Assembly: GCF_900177045.1 (NCBI RefSeq)
Contig: NZ_LT841358.1
Location: 1,673,559 to 1,737,558 of the forward strand
DNA length: 64,000 nucleotides
Reading direction: 5' to 3'
From: Candidatus Nitrosotalea okcheonensis
GTDB taxonomy: Archaea; Thermoproteota; Nitrososphaeria; Nitrososphaerales; Nitrosopumilaceae
Numbering within the stretch: the stretch's first letter is position 1; every line of letters begins with the position of its first letter. This document shows positions 26,762 through 36,726 of this stretch, piece after piece. The position numbers and the translations under genes are program-made. The notes below the pieces were generated by a model. It worked only from the letters and a program-made list of their open reading frames with translations, did not search any database and had not been told where the DNA came from.

Positions 26762-27382
26762 TTGCCACTATTTCTTTTTCTAAGACACGGTCAGGCCAAA
26801 AATAACGTTGAACGAATTTTAGCTGGACGCACCAAGGGATTTCCACTGACAGAATTGGGAATTCAACAGGCCGAGCAAATAGGAATTTTTCTCAAGCCTT
26901 TTAACATATCTAAAATATATTCTAGCCCTATAGAGAGGGCAGAGCATACCGCCAAAATAGTTGCCGACAGTATAGGGTTGACATGTACAGTTGATGAGCG
27001 GCTGACTGAGATAGACATGGGATCGTTTTCAGGAATGCATTATGATGAAATGTTAAAAAAACATGGAAATGTCTTCTTGAAATTCTACCAAGGTCATCCG
27101 GTAGTTGAGACAAACGGCATCGAGACATTTACAAATGTGAAAAAAAGGGTCTTGGACATGGTTGATCATTGCTTGAAAAAACATGTCGGGCAAACCGTTT
27201 TACTTGTTACTCACATGGATCCCATCAAATCAATGATCTCTACTATTTTACAACCAAAACCTGAATTACTATACGAGATGATAATACGAAATGCTTCTCT
27301 TACAATATTGAAAAACGAACAATCAAGTTTTTCCATGGTTGCAATAAACTCTATGAATCCTGAACGGTATTCTAATGAATAG
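26762..27382 (+). CDS. Histidine phosphatase family (phosphoglycerate mutase-like)
   Basis: A 206-residue protein with a TTG start. The phosphate pocket LRHGQAKNN (R8, H9) and the second pocket VLLVTHMDPIK (His in VTHMD) are both intact. Conserved EIDMGSFSGM and ERAEHTA lie between, as in cobalamin phosphatase, GpmB and RNase H-fused phosphatases. It removes phosphate from a small metabolite, which cannot be named. Divergent from the F420 reductase, with a shared short intergenic region. Confidence 0.85.
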   Translation: MPLFLFLRHGQAKNNVERILAGRTKGFPLTELGIQQAEQIGIFLKPFNISKIYSSPIERAEHTAKIVADSIGLTCTVDERLTEIDMGSFSGMHYDEMLKKHGNVFLKFYQGHPVVETNGIETFTNVKKRVLDMVDHCLKKHVGQTVLLVTHMDPIKSMISTILQPKPELLYEMIIRNASLTILKNEQSSFSMVAINSMNPERYSNE

Positions 27383-27436
27383 TCTTTTCATCATATGCTA
27401 ATCTGCGCATGAATTAGCAGAACCAATATCTATGGG

Positions 27437-28441
27437 TTGACGAAATCATACTTATTGAAACTAGTGATGCTTGGATTGTTAATTCTCGTAATTGCAAGCA
27501 GTTTCTTGACCAACGCTTTTGCCTTACAGTTGTCTACCGACAGAAATGTTTACTCGGAGGGCCAGCCTCTCCTTGTATATGGACAAGCTCTGCCAAACGA
27601 ACCGCTGATAATCAGACTATTTGCACCAGATGGTACCATTGCACAATTCAACCAGATCTCTGCTGATAATACTGGTGCTTTTAGCCATATACTCATACGA
27701 TGGCCTAATGCCACATCTACCTATTCGTATGGAACATATTCTGTAGAAGCAATTGCCACAAAAGAGCAAGGAACATCACAGACAATTAATGTAAAGTTCT
27801 TGGCAAATTCATCATTGACACAAGTTCCCCAGCAACCAATTGTCCTGGTGTCTGTATTTGCTCCACAAAATGCAGCTATTAATCAAACATTCCGAGTCTT
27901 TATCCAGGTAACAAGTGATGGCTTGCTTGTTGCTGGAAATCCGTCTGTTGTACTCAGATCGTCACATGTTCACATGCCCGATGGAAGTGTGGTTGATCTT
28001 TCCGATTCTCTGAAAACACTTCACCAGGGACTCTTTTATGTGGATTTTACACCGACTCAAGAGGGTACCTATATTTTTCATATAACCGCTACTAGCAAGG
28101 GTACTATTGCCAATGGATCTGTTGCCACTCTAGTCCTTAAGCAAGACATAGCAGGAATATCTAACCAGATATTGAAACTCAATTCTGTCTTGGGTTCTAC
28201 CTCTAAAGAACTTGATAGACTAAAGTCCGAAATCCAAGGGTTTGGAACGGTACTAAATAGCAGCCAACAATCTATATCTCAAGCAAATGAGAATCTAAAC
28301 AAGAGTGTAACCAAAATGTCTGATTCCGTTACAAACATTGACCAGGCATCTACACAATTAAATTCATTATTCCTTCCTGTCGTAGCTCTGATAGCAATAA
28401 TCATCGCACTACAAATAACAATTCTTGCTAGGCGACGATAG
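27437..28441 (+). CDS. Secreted, membrane-anchored MG2/Ig-like domain protein
   Basis: A 334-residue surface protein with a TTG start. An N-terminal signal (LVMLGLLILVIASSFLTNAFA) is followed by an Ig-like MG2-type domain with LQLSTDRNVYSEGQPLLVYG (the DRNVY..G pattern). A second beta-rich domain spans residues about 140-240. Then comes a coiled coil about residues 245-310 and a C-terminal helix LFLPVVALIAIIIALQI ending in ARRR. It starts the same transcription unit as the subtilase (5 bp gap). Probably an adhesin or accessory surface protein for the protease. Confidence 0.78.
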   Translation: MTKSYLLKLVMLGLLILVIASSFLTNAFALQLSTDRNVYSEGQPLLVYGQALPNEPLIIRLFAPDGTIAQFNQISADNTGAFSHILIRWPNATSTYSYGTYSVEAIATKEQGTSQTINVKFLANSSLTQVPQQPIVLVSVFAPQNAAINQTFRVFIQVTSDGLLVAGNPSVVLRSSHVHMPDGSVVDLSDSLKTLHQGLFYVDFTPTQEGTYIFHITATSKGTIANGSVATLVLKQDIAGISNQILKLNSVLGSTSKELDRLKSEIQGFGTVLNSSQQSISQANENLNKSVTKMSDSVTNIDQASTQLNSLFLPVVALIAIIIALQITILARRR

Positions 28442-28446
28442 TTCCT

Positions 28447-31400
28447 ATGGTTAAGAAAAAAAACACCGCGCTAACAATAGGATTTTTTTTAATCTTTATC
28501 CTGTTATTTTCGCTTTTCCCTAGAACAGCAATGGGATCATATGATATGGATCTTCCAAAAAATAATCTAAACATAAAAACAGATCAAGTGTCAGGTCTCA
28601 TAAATTTTCAACCATCTTCATATCAAGATGTCATTAAAAGATACATTGTATTTGGTTCTGGTTCTGTATCTGATATAGTATCACGGGCTGGCAATGTTGT
28701 CTATGGAATGGATTCAAATCACGGTTCGGTTGCTATGGGTTTTTTCAATCAGGATGAAGTCTCAAATTTAAAATTAAATGGATATGACGTGGTTGAGGAC
28801 TTGCCATTAGAGTTTGATTCCATAAAACCTGATCTGCCGGTAACCCAAGTCTCGACAGTTGATGATATTCTTGGTTCTAACAAAGTAACTCAAAAGTATG
28901 GATATACAGGAAATGGTATCAAGATAGGGATAGTGGATACGGGAACAGACTTTACAAATCCAGATGTAAAAGATTCTGTAGCCCGTGATAAAAATAATGT
29001 TCCAGTGATGATCGACGCTGATGGACAGGGTATAGTACTGACCAATACTACGTTTGTTGCAAATATCAACAGTAAGGGAGTAGTACAAAATTATACAAAT
29101 GCACTTCCAAAAAATGTCACATCTTCTGTCTATGTAACTTCAAAAGGAGTATTTCTTGATCTGCACAAAAAGGGCAAGGGAACATATGTTCAAGTTTATA
29201 ATTCATTATACCCCAAAGGCGGCAATCCAGTCCTAAACGGAACAGTATCAAGTGACTATAAAATAGGAAAGGATTCCCGACACTTTATCATCTCCAAAAG
29301 TGGCGTGTATCACTTTGGTATGATATATGAAAGCGTCTCCCAAGGCCAATATTACAGGCTGCAAATAGTTCCAGTTCTTGTAGTTGATTCAAACATTGCA
29401 GGTTTATACGATACCATAATTGCAGACATGTCAGATTCTTGGAAAGATTATAAAAAATTTAACAGTTTTATCATTCCTAAATATGATTTTGATTTCACTG
29501 ATGAAACCCCAATCACACTCGGAGGAGGCAATGAAAATCTAATCTATGATTCAAATCATGATGGAAATGCCGATTATGGTGCGGGAACAGTTGGCGCACG
29601 CGTACTTGATGTATATGGCGTAATTGCAAAACCATCCCGTGTTGACCAAAAACTGGGTGCAATGAATGGCACACTTCTTCCCCCTCTTGACCCACATGGA
29701 AATTTTTTTGGAGTGATGTATGATTTTGGTGGTCATGGAACAGAGACTGCCAGCTCCATAACATCTACTGGAAAACAAAGTTATGGCATCTACACCAACT
29801 CTACAAAATATCACATAAAGGGCATTGCTCCCGGTGCAAAAATTGTTCCTATCAAAGCTCTTTGGTTAGGAGATGCAATTTATGGCTGGCTCTGGGCTGC
29901 CGGGTTTGATCAAGAAAAAAATCAATGGAAATACAGCGGAAATACCAGAGTTGATATCATATCAAACAGTTGGGGAATATCGACTTTTCCTGCCCTAAAA
30001 TCAGTTCCAGGACTTGATATCCAATCGCTTTTGCTTGGTGCACTCTGCGTTCCTCACTCTCTTGATGTGAACTATCCTGGAGTCTTGGTAGTTAGCAGTT
30101 CTGGAAATGCAGGGCCTGGTTATGGAACCATAGGAATTCCTGATGCTGCACCGTTTGGGATTACAGTGGGGGCAGTCACTGATAATGTCTTTGTGGGTTA
30201 TGGTCCATTTAAGAATCAACCACGATTTGGTAACAGTACGTCTCATTATGGAGAGGTGTCGGGATTTTCCAGCAAGGGTCCATCTTTGATTGGAGACCCT
30301 AAACCTGATCTTATGGCAGTAGGGGAATATAGCTACGTTCCTACATCTCTGCAAACTGGTAACAATACACACCAGTATGGTCTGTTTGGAGGAACCAGCT
30401 TGGCTGCACCTCTGGTAGCAGGTTCTGCAGCAGTTCTTATGGAAAGTCTAAAAGATAAAAATATTCCATACGACTCTTTTACCATAAAAAATATTCTCAT
30501 GTCAACTGCAACTGATCTGGGAAATGATCCGTTTTCTCAAGGCGCTGGATTGATAAATGTAACAAGGGCAATTGATTTTGTATTGGGAAATGGCGGTGTA
30601 TTTGAAGTCTACAATGATGCATCATATCGTAATACCAAGAAAATTCTAGATGCTGCTTTAGAAACAACAAACTCATCTTCAGTCGATTTGTCGACAATAA
30701 AATTTACCAATTCTTTCTTGCCAGAGACATCCTGGTTTGGAGGTAGGCTGTATCCTGGGGACAGGACATCGGCTACTTTTACAATAGTAAATCCAACTAA
30801 TGATACATTGGAAATCAATATCGAACCACAAAAACTTGGATTGATAAAAACTGACACCTATAACGGAACTACCCAGGTGCAGTTACAGGATCCATTGATG
30901 AACAAATCCGGAACCTATAGGCCAGATTATGTTCCATTGCAAGAAATAAAAAACCATGCTGGACTGGCATCATTCTTTGAAAATATAAATCCAGTCCCTG
31001 ACGACGCTTCTCTACTGGTTCTCAATCTCGCATTTCCATTTTCACAGTTCATGAACTCGTCTGCAAAAACATATGCCGATGACATGAAAATCTCGTCTCT
31101 ATATCTATATGATTGGGACAAGAAAAATAACGCCTCTGTTCCAGTATCCCAAGATCTCTCCCTGATTAACAGGGGTGGTGTGTGGGGGACTGTCCAAGAA
31201 CTTAGAGTCTCCGATCCTGCTACGAAAATAAAACATGTTCCTCTAGTAGGAGTATATCCTGTACCTACAAGATATTCATACTGGACAGGTGATACAAAGA
31301 AAAACTCTACATCAACAGACTATACACTGACTGCAAGTTATTACAAAAAAGTATCCTGGAATGAGATTTGGTTAAATTCAAAAAATATTCAAGTCAAACC

Positions 31401-32691
31401 TCATGAATCTGCCAAGGTAATAGCTACTCTGATTGTTCCCCAAGACCAAGCTCCTGGATTGTATCAAGCCTTTCTTACATTTGAGGGAAAATCGCACACT
31501 GTAAATGTTCCAGTTTCGTATGCTGTAATGAAAAAACTCCAACCAAAAGATCTGCCCACTGTGATACACGGACGGCAAGGCAATACATTGTACGGGAATG
31601 GTTACATTGGAGGAGGATTTGACATGGCAAACAGGTATAATGCAGGGGACTGGCGCCAATATTATTTTGATGTCACCGACAAGACAATAAACTCGGTTGC
31701 CATGACTCTTTCTTGGGAAGATCCTAACACAAACCTGTCTGTCTTTGTAGTAGATCCGCAAGGAAAAATTATCCAAACAAATACTCCGCCTGGTGTACTT
31801 GGACAGTTTCAAGGATGGCCTACCGGAGACTGGCTTGGTCCAAGTATTCCATTTAGTGAAGGAGGTGGATTTTATCCTATAAAGAACAAGGATGCCACAT
31901 CTACTGTATTATACGCATCAATAAACCAGACCGGTGTATATTCTGTATTGATACATGCTCCACTGTTTGGAGGAAGATCAATTGCAGAACCCATAACGAT
32001 TGCTGCAAAATTCTCTACAATATTGCCGATAGAGTCTCAACCTAAAATGATCGTAGACATTCCGCTTTTTATTAACAATAACTATACAATAGCTCCAAAA
32101 ATAATTGGGCAAGAAATTGAAGACGAGCAATACTATCTTGATAATGAAAGACCAAAAATAATCAATCAAACTAGACTGGCAGAAGATGTACGAAATCTTT
32201 CTGAGGGAGAGCATGACATTAAATTTGTCATAACTGATACCGTAGGGCACTACGTCTCAAAGGAATTCAAATTCATAATGGACAACACTGCGCCACAGAT
32301 TATAGTACAATCACCACAGAACAACTCTAAAGTTTCTGGAGTGGTTAACATTGATCTAGATGTAAATGAGTTAAACCTGGCACAAAAAGACTGGTTGACT
32401 GTACAAACTCCCAAGCAGACTTTTCATGATGTCAAAAATATACAATTTGATACAACAGACCTTGCTAATGGAAATTATACAATAAACGCAACTGCAAAAG
32501 ATAGGGCAGGAAATGTAGGGACTGCAAATATTGTACTTGCTGTGGATAATTCTGGTCCTAATATTGCATCCAGTCAGGTCAAAGGCGATCAAGATTCTGC
32601 AACTCTAGTTGAGATCTTGGTTGGGATTGGAATTGCATCGGCAATAACTGTTTTTACTTTGAAAAGATTAAGAATTTCAAAAAGAGGCTAG
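28447..32691 (+). CDS. Large membrane-anchored subtilisin-like serine protease (S8)
   Basis: A 1414-residue secreted protease. Signal peptide about residues 10-30, then an N-terminal prodomain-like region. The catalytic triad is visible: D164 in VDTGTDF, H430 in GGHGTETASS and S651 in GGTSLAAPLVAG. The gap of about 265 residues between D and H is a large insertion. Beta-rich C-terminal domains follow, including a CARDB-like region and a final NNTAPQIIVQSP bacterial-Ig-like unit. A terminal helix VEILVGIGIASAITVFTL and a KRLRISKRG tail anchor it in the membrane. It is cotranscribed with the preceding surface protein. The target is unknown. Confidence 0.9.
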   Translation: MVKKKNTALTIGFFLIFILLFSLFPRTAMGSYDMDLPKNNLNIKTDQVSGLINFQPSSYQDVIKRYIVFGSGSVSDIVSRAGNVVYGMDSNHGSVAMGFFNQDEVSNLKLNGYDVVEDLPLEFDSIKPDLPVTQVSTVDDILGSNKVTQKYGYTGNGIKIGIVDTGTDFTNPDVKDSVARDKNNVPVMIDADGQGIVLTNTTFVANINSKGVVQNYTNALPKNVTSSVYVTSKGVFLDLHKKGKGTYVQVYNSLYPKGGNPVLNGTVSSDYKIGKDSRHFIISKSGVYHFGMIYESVSQGQYYRLQIVPVLVVDSNIAGLYDTIIADMSDSWKDYKKFNSFIIPKYDFDFTDETPITLGGGNENLIYDSNHDGNADYGAGTVGARVLDVYGVIAKPSRVDQKLGAMNGTLLPPLDPHGNFFGVMYDFGGHGTETASSITSTGKQSYGIYTNSTKYHIKGIAPGAKIVPIKALWLGDAIYGWLWAAGFDQEKNQWKYSGNTRVDIISNSWGISTFPALKSVPGLDIQSLLLGALCVPHSLDVNYPGVLVVSSSGNAGPGYGTIGIPDAAPFGITVGAVTDNVFVGYGPFKNQPRFGNSTSHYGEVSGFSSKGPSLIGDPKPDLMAVGEYSYVPTSLQTGNNTHQYGLFGGTSLAAPLVAGSAAVLMESLKDKNIPYDSFTIKNILMSTATDLGNDPFSQGAGLINVTRAIDFVLGNGGVFEVYNDASYRNTKKILDAALETTNSSSVDLSTIKFTNSFLPETSWFGGRLYPGDRTSATFTIVNPTNDTLEINIEPQKLGLIKTDTYNGTTQVQLQDPLMNKSGTYRPDYVPLQEIKNHAGLASFFENINPVPDDASLLVLNLAFPFSQFMNSSAKTYADDMKISSLYLYDWDKKNNASVPVSQDLSLINRGGVWGTVQELRVSDPATKIKHVPLVGVYPVPTRYSYWTGDTKKNSTSTDYTLTASYYKKVSWNEIWLNSKNIQVKPHESAKVIATLIVPQDQAPGLYQAFLTFEGKSHTVNVPVSYAVMKKLQPKDLPTVIHGRQGNTLYGNGYIGGGFDMANRYNAGDWRQYYFDVTDKTINSVAMTLSWEDPNTNLSVFVVDPQGKIIQTNTPPGVLGQFQGWPTGDWLGPSIPFSEGGGFYPIKNKDATSTVLYASINQTGVYSVLIHAPLFGGRSIAEPITIAAKFSTILPIESQPKMIVDIPLFINNNYTIAPKIIGQEIEDEQYYLDNERPKIINQTRLAEDVRNLSEGEHDIKFVITDTVGHYVSKEFKFIMDNTAPQIIVQSPQNNSKVSGVVNIDLDVNELNLAQKDWLTVQTPKQTFHDVKNIQFDTTDLANGNYTINATAKDRAGNVGTANIVLAVDNSGPNIASSQVKGDQDSATLVEILVGIGIASAITVFTLKRLRISKRG

Positions 32692-32730
32692 ACAAGGTTT
32701 ATATGCAAATTTTCAAGAACGGAGCTTTGG

Positions 32731-33339
32731 ATGTCTGAGCAAGATTCTGCCAAAGATGCCCTATCTCGACGTGATTTTCTCAAGTTACTTGGTGCTGCTG
32801 GAGTTGCTTTAACATTTACACCGTTTGTTCCATGGGGCAAATTCATGCCCAATCCGTCAAATGCCTCTCTTGAGAGGGCACAGGTTATTCTGCCTGATGG
32901 AACCCAGGCAAACGTCAAGACTTTTCCAAAGAATCATTCCGAGGTTATCACTTATCCAAAAACAGGGGATACCGTACTTGATCAAGAGGCATTCAAAAAA
33001 TGGCAGTTTATCAGGTTGCCAGAGGAACTTGGTGGAGGAAAAGACGATGTTAGCGCTTTTCGTGCTTATAGTATGGTTTGCTTGCACCTGTGGTGTCTGT
33101 GGAAATACTGGCCACAAGAAGGTAGAAAAAGAGGTGAATGTCCATGTCATGGAAGTATGTACAATCCATTAAATGGAAAGGCATTTGCAGGACCTGCTTC
33201 GCTTCAAGCTGCACCATCAAATGTGTTGGCAACACTTTATTTTGAAACTGATAATGATGGAAATTTATGGATTAAACCAGCTGTATGGAATGTAAATGAA
33301 AATGGAGTTGTAGGATATGGTCGTTTCCTTAAAACGTAG
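32731..33339 (+). CDS. Rieske iron-sulfur protein of complex III
   Basis: A 202-residue membrane-anchored Rieske subunit. A Tat-type signal SRRDFLKLLG (12-21) with a hydrophobic stretch leads it across the membrane. Box I is C117-L-H119-L-W-C122 and box II is C137-P-C139-H140-G-S; both cluster pairs and the disulfide Cys pair are present. The spacing between boxes carries a charged loop (PQEGRKRGE). It transfers electrons from quinol to a blue copper acceptor. It overlaps the cytochrome b gene by 23 bp, so translation is coupled. Together with the copper protein two genes on, this forms the AOA complex III. Confidence 0.92.
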   Translation: MSEQDSAKDALSRRDFLKLLGAAGVALTFTPFVPWGKFMPNPSNASLERAQVILPDGTQANVKTFPKNHSEVITYPKTGDTVLDQEAFKKWQFIRLPEELGGGKDDVSAFRAYSMVCLHLWCLWKYWPQEGRKRGECPCHGSMYNPLNGKAFAGPASLQAAPSNVLATLYFETDNDGNLWIKPAVWNVNENGVVGYGRFLKT

Positions 33340-34756
33340 AAACGGTCTAGTAGATTTCTTCTACTGGATATGGGACGGACTGGAACGAACCGTTTTCATT
33401 GGAACCAAGTTCTCATTCCCTGCAAGATTTGTAAGCCCCTTTGGATTCTTGGGAATGCTTACATTTGTAATATTTATAATTCTAGGAATTTCTGGTGCGT
33501 TGCTGATGTTTTACTATCAGCCAATATTAGACAGGGCGTGGGACAGTGTTCAAAAAATTAATGATACGGTTCCCTATGGATTTATGATACGAAATATTCA
33601 CTATCATGCATCAAACGCAATGGTTCTTCTTGCAGTACTTCACATGTATTATCAATACTTTAGTGGAAGGTACAAGATAAGAAATGAAATAATTTGGGTT
33701 ACGGGTGTGGTACTTGGTACTGTAACTATCTTGGAGGCATTTACTGGTTATGATATCATATTTAGCGAACGTGCCGAACTTGCAATCAGTATAGCTGCGT
33801 CTCTTACCAATTCCATGCCTGTAGTTGGACCAACAATTCGTGATGCAATGTTTGGTTCTGGCTTTGCCGACTTTATCCTCAGGTTTTACACCATGCACGT
33901 GTTTCTCCTACCAATAGTAATGCTGGGACTCATGGCAGTTCACATGCCAAGATTCTTGGTCTTTGATGTTCCTATGGTAATGGCAATTTCTGGTGCTATA
34001 TTTATCACAGGTGGAGTATTCCCAGTAGATCTTGGTTCCAAGTTTGAACCTACGGTACCGCCCGGAATTACGGTGCCGGAGTGGTATCTTACTGGAATCT
34101 ATGCATTCTTGAGAACGCAATATGACAAATTTGTGACAGGTGTGCTATGGCCTGGAATATTTATTGTAGCGATAGCTATGACACCATTCATAGATAGGTA
34201 CAAAAAATTCTCGTGGAAAGATAGGCCGCTAGTAACTGCATTTGGCATAACTGGTATCACACAGGTCATGGTGACAACATATTGGGGCTTTTACATTACG
34301 CCAGATATTACAAAACCGCTAGTTGCACGACTTGTAATTGATCCGATATTCTTCTACTCGATAATGTTGTTATTGGTTCCAATAGGATTTGGGTTTTCAT
34401 ATATGATGATATTGCTTGCAAAAGAATCAGAAAGAAAGGCAAAGTTAGCAGCTTCCAAAGGTCCTCACAAATCATCACCAATTAACCTGTCTGGAAAATG
34501 GATTAATTGGCTAATTATAGGACTTTTGGCATTCCAAGTGTATCTTAACATTGCAGCATACAATGCAGCCCTGAGCGGAATGAAGAACTTTGCACTATTC
34601 CTAACTGGACTTATTCTTATGGTGTTTGCAGGACTATTCCATCTGTACAGACATGGACTCAACGAGGCAAAGAAGATTCCTGTCCCGCCGCAGGCAGAAC
34701 CTGAATCTCCAAAACCGCTTGACAGTAAAGAATCACCTGCAAGTCTGCCCTCTTAG
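33317..34756 (+). CDS. Cytochrome b of complex III
   Basis: A 479-residue membrane protein with several helices. Haem-ligating histidine pairs are at H95/H109 (NIHYHASN and VLHMYY) and H194/H209 (YTMHVFL and MAVHMPRF). PEWYL (PEWY Qo-site motif) is near residue 255. The protein extends through a helical C-terminal domain with a Pro-rich tail, which fits a fused cytochrome b6/subunit IV arrangement. It sits between the Rieske gene (23 bp overlap) and the copper protein gene. It oxidises quinol at Qo and reduces at Qi. Confidence 0.93.
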   Translation: MVVSLKRRNGLVDFFYWIWDGLERTVFIGTKFSFPARFVSPFGFLGMLTFVIFIILGISGALLMFYYQPILDRAWDSVQKINDTVPYGFMIRNIHYHASNAMVLLAVLHMYYQYFSGRYKIRNEIIWVTGVVLGTVTILEAFTGYDIIFSERAELAISIAASLTNSMPVVGPTIRDAMFGSGFADFILRFYTMHVFLLPIVMLGLMAVHMPRFLVFDVPMVMAISGAIFITGGVFPVDLGSKFEPTVPPGITVPEWYLTGIYAFLRTQYDKFVTGVLWPGIFIVAIAMTPFIDRYKKFSWKDRPLVTAFGITGITQVMVTTYWGFYITPDITKPLVARLVIDPIFFYSIMLLLVPIGFGFSYMMILLAKESERKAKLAASKGPHKSSPINLSGKWINWLIIGLLAFQVYLNIAAYNAALSGMKNFALFLTGLILMVFAGLFHLYRHGLNEAKKIPVPPQAEPESPKPLDSKESPASLPS

Positions 34757-34880
34757 ATTTTAAATAAATTCAGGTTTTAATTTTTATATTTTATGTACCT
34801 ACAAAACCACATCTAGCGTTTATTATCACAAAATTATTTTTGTATAGCTTTATAAGACTACAAACAAGATTGGCAAATAG

Positions 34881-35360
34881 TTGAGTCTTCCATCCTCTAG
34901 TCATGCGTATGGAATAGGATTGATTGCAGTAATTGTAGGTGCTGCTATTGGAGTTTCTTATTACCAGCTTTATTTTATTCCAGAGTTTAATGCAAAACCA
35001 ATAATTCCTGATAAAATTCTCCACCCAGGCGATAAAACTACCATAATCATCGTACCCGGTGCAGAAAACCAGGCACAGGAACAAAACTTTGTACCAAAAA
35101 AAATTGAAGCCCAACTTGGCGTAAATAATTTAGTCATTTGGAAAAATACCAGTCCTGATACTGGTCACACCGTCACACCTGATCAAAATAGCTTGTTCAC
35201 TGATAGCTATAGCGGCAAATTTGGCTCTCCTGGGATAATTAAACCAGGGAAAACATATCAATTTCTATTTACACAGGAAGCTACAATAAAGTATCATTGT
35301 GATCCTCATCCTTGGATGACTGGTGAAATCGACGTAGTGCACGGTGCCCTAACATCCTAG
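34881..35360 (+). CDS. Membrane-anchored blue copper (plastocyanin-like) protein
   Basis: A 159-residue cupredoxin, TTG start. N-terminal helix about residues 9-30 is a signal anchor. The copper site is type I: H96 (TGHTV) and C140-D-P-H143-P-W-M146, the CxxHxxM motif. It likely accepts electrons from the Rieske protein and passes them to the terminal oxidase, because AOA use blue copper proteins in place of cytochrome c. It is 125 bp downstream of the cytochrome b gene in the same direction, with a possible own promoter in that gap. Confidence 0.88.
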   Translation: MSLPSSSHAYGIGLIAVIVGAAIGVSYYQLYFIPEFNAKPIIPDKILHPGDKTTIIIVPGAENQAQEQNFVPKKIEAQLGVNNLVIWKNTSPDTGHTVTPDQNSLFTDSYSGKFGSPGIIKPGKTYQFLFTQEATIKYHCDPHPWMTGEIDVVHGALTS

Positions 35361-35372
35361 TAAAAAGTAACA

Positions 35373-35723
35373 TCAGGGCATTAATCTTCCAAAAACAACA
35401 TCGCTTTCAATCTCTTTGTGTTCTTGGATTATGGATGCCCTAAATTTGATCTCATGAACTTCTTTTGTCTCAAATTCTATTGAAGCTGTAAACTCGACTA
35501 AATCTTGTGGCATGTCATTTTTGTTGATAAACAATCTTGAGAGATTTTGTGATATGGATTTGTTGTTGTATGATCTGTATATTATGAGTTGGTTGGAACC
35601 TAAAATCTGGGCATTTACTACCACTCCGTCATATCTTCCAGAGTAGTTCACTTGGATCTTTCCCTTGATTATCTCGCTACGTCTGAATGTCAAATTCTCT
35701 ATCTTTATCTCAATGTCTTTCAT
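35373..35723 (-). CDS. Beta-sandwich (arrestin-like) hypothetical protein
   Basis: A 116-residue protein made of alternating strands, with a pattern like arrestin or Spo0M-type beta-sandwiches: MKDIEIKIENLTFRRSEIIKG with KVQVNYSG-like strand pairs, and KEVHEIKFRAS near the end. No catalytic residues or membrane segments. Convergent with the copper protein gene, 12 bp apart. The function is unknown; a scaffolding or sorting role is only a family-level hint. Confidence 0.6.
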   Translation of the reverse strand: MKDIEIKIENLTFRRSEIIKGKIQVNYSGRYDGVVVNAQILGSNQLIIYRSYNNKSISQNLSRLFINKNDMPQDLVEFTASIEFETKEVHEIKFRASIIQEHKEIESDVVFGRLMP

Positions 35724-36011
35724 ATTGCATTGATTTTTAGATGAAGATAATTAAATTATTGGAACCTATGTGTAATTGTTTCTCTTGAATTATCTAGAAA
35801 GTGGACCCAAATGTTTGCATCATGGTATACTAATCCACAAGATCTTGAAAACCTGAGAAATTATCCACGGAAAGACACAATAGAAAATCAAACATGGAAA
35901 ATAAACAATTAGAATATCTTTGTAAAATGAGATTTTTTAACTGGTCATATCATCAAAATGACACAAATTTAATTAACGGGAAGCAGGATAAACTCTACAT
36001 CGAGTAAAAAT

Positions 36012-36239
36012 ATGCCATATGACGAAAACCACGAGATGATCATAGGCCAGTACATGCAAAAACTGGCCAAATCTAGGGAACACTACAAAAAAGGCATGGC
36101 ATTCAGGCTGGATCTAGACATCATATCCAAAATGACTGGGATCGATTTCAGCAAATCCCGCGACTCGAAAGAATATCTAAAAGAGCATCCAAAACTTGAT
36201 TCTGTAATAAACGCATTTTACAAATCAAGAACAAGATGA
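36012..36239 (+). CDS. Putative antitoxin-like small protein upstream of a broken PIN-like gene
   Basis: A 75-residue helical protein with a charged N-terminus MPYDENHEMIIGQYMQ and a basic end FYKSRTR. Its TGA stop overlaps an ATG by ATGA coupling (36236-36239) with the PIN-like frame that follows, as in toxin-antitoxin pairs. No DNA-binding motif is recognisable. If the PIN gene is dead, the antitoxin would be a leftover. The function is inferred from the coupling only. Confidence 0.5.
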   Translation: MPYDENHEMIIGQYMQKLAKSREHYKKGMAFRLDLDIISKMTGIDFSKSRDSKEYLKEHPKLDSVINAFYKSRTR

Positions 36240-36726
36240 AAATATACGTTGAACCTCCGGTCTTCTTTTTTGCTTTTGATAAAAGCGATGTAAGCATACT
36301 TCCAAGAAAAATTTTTGAAAGAGCTAACAGGGAAAGATAGAAGTTGTAACATCCATATGGTCAATCAGTCAATACATTGGTGGTATCAACGAGCTTTACG
36401 TAAAGGGGGACATAAAACTACAATCCAGAAACGACTTTCTATTCGAATTTAGCAGACTGGAAAGCGATCTAAAAACACATCTTGCCAAAGTATATCCCAC
36501 AAAAGAGATCCAAGATGTATGTATCGGTTACATTCTTGACAGGGACTTGGATTACGAAAGGGCATGGCATCTTGCTACTGCACGATTAAGTGGATGCACA
36601 ACATACGTCATGGTGGACAAGTTCCAGGATATTGACAAAAAACAATGGAAAAACGAATTTGATGTCTTTAACATACTTGATGAAAAAGACGTAAAAGAGT
36701 TGTTAGAAAAAATCAATTCACTGTAA
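36236..36726 (+). pseudogene. PIN-domain-like toxin, frameshifted
   Basis: The first frame from ATG 36236 reads MKIYVEPPVFFFAFDKSDVS for about 33 codons, then hits TAG near 36338. Continuing in the next frame gives VVTSIWSISQYIGG and a coding-like sequence to the TAA at 36726. The later part has ERAWHLATARLSGCTTYVMV followed by DKFQDI, matching the PIN motif of A-x2-H...T-x-D-x2-F. The first acidic residue of PIN domains (D in DTSVF) is E here, and the frame break needs one nucleotide. A coupled small gene upstream suggests a former VapBC-like pair. A sequencing error cannot be excluded from the sequence alone. Confidence 0.65.

Noticed and set aside
35811-35912. 33-aa ORF MFASWYTNPQDLENLRNYPR... 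after the beta-sandwich gene
   Set aside because: Looks partly protein-like and extends upstream without a start, but too short for support; possibly a gene fragment.
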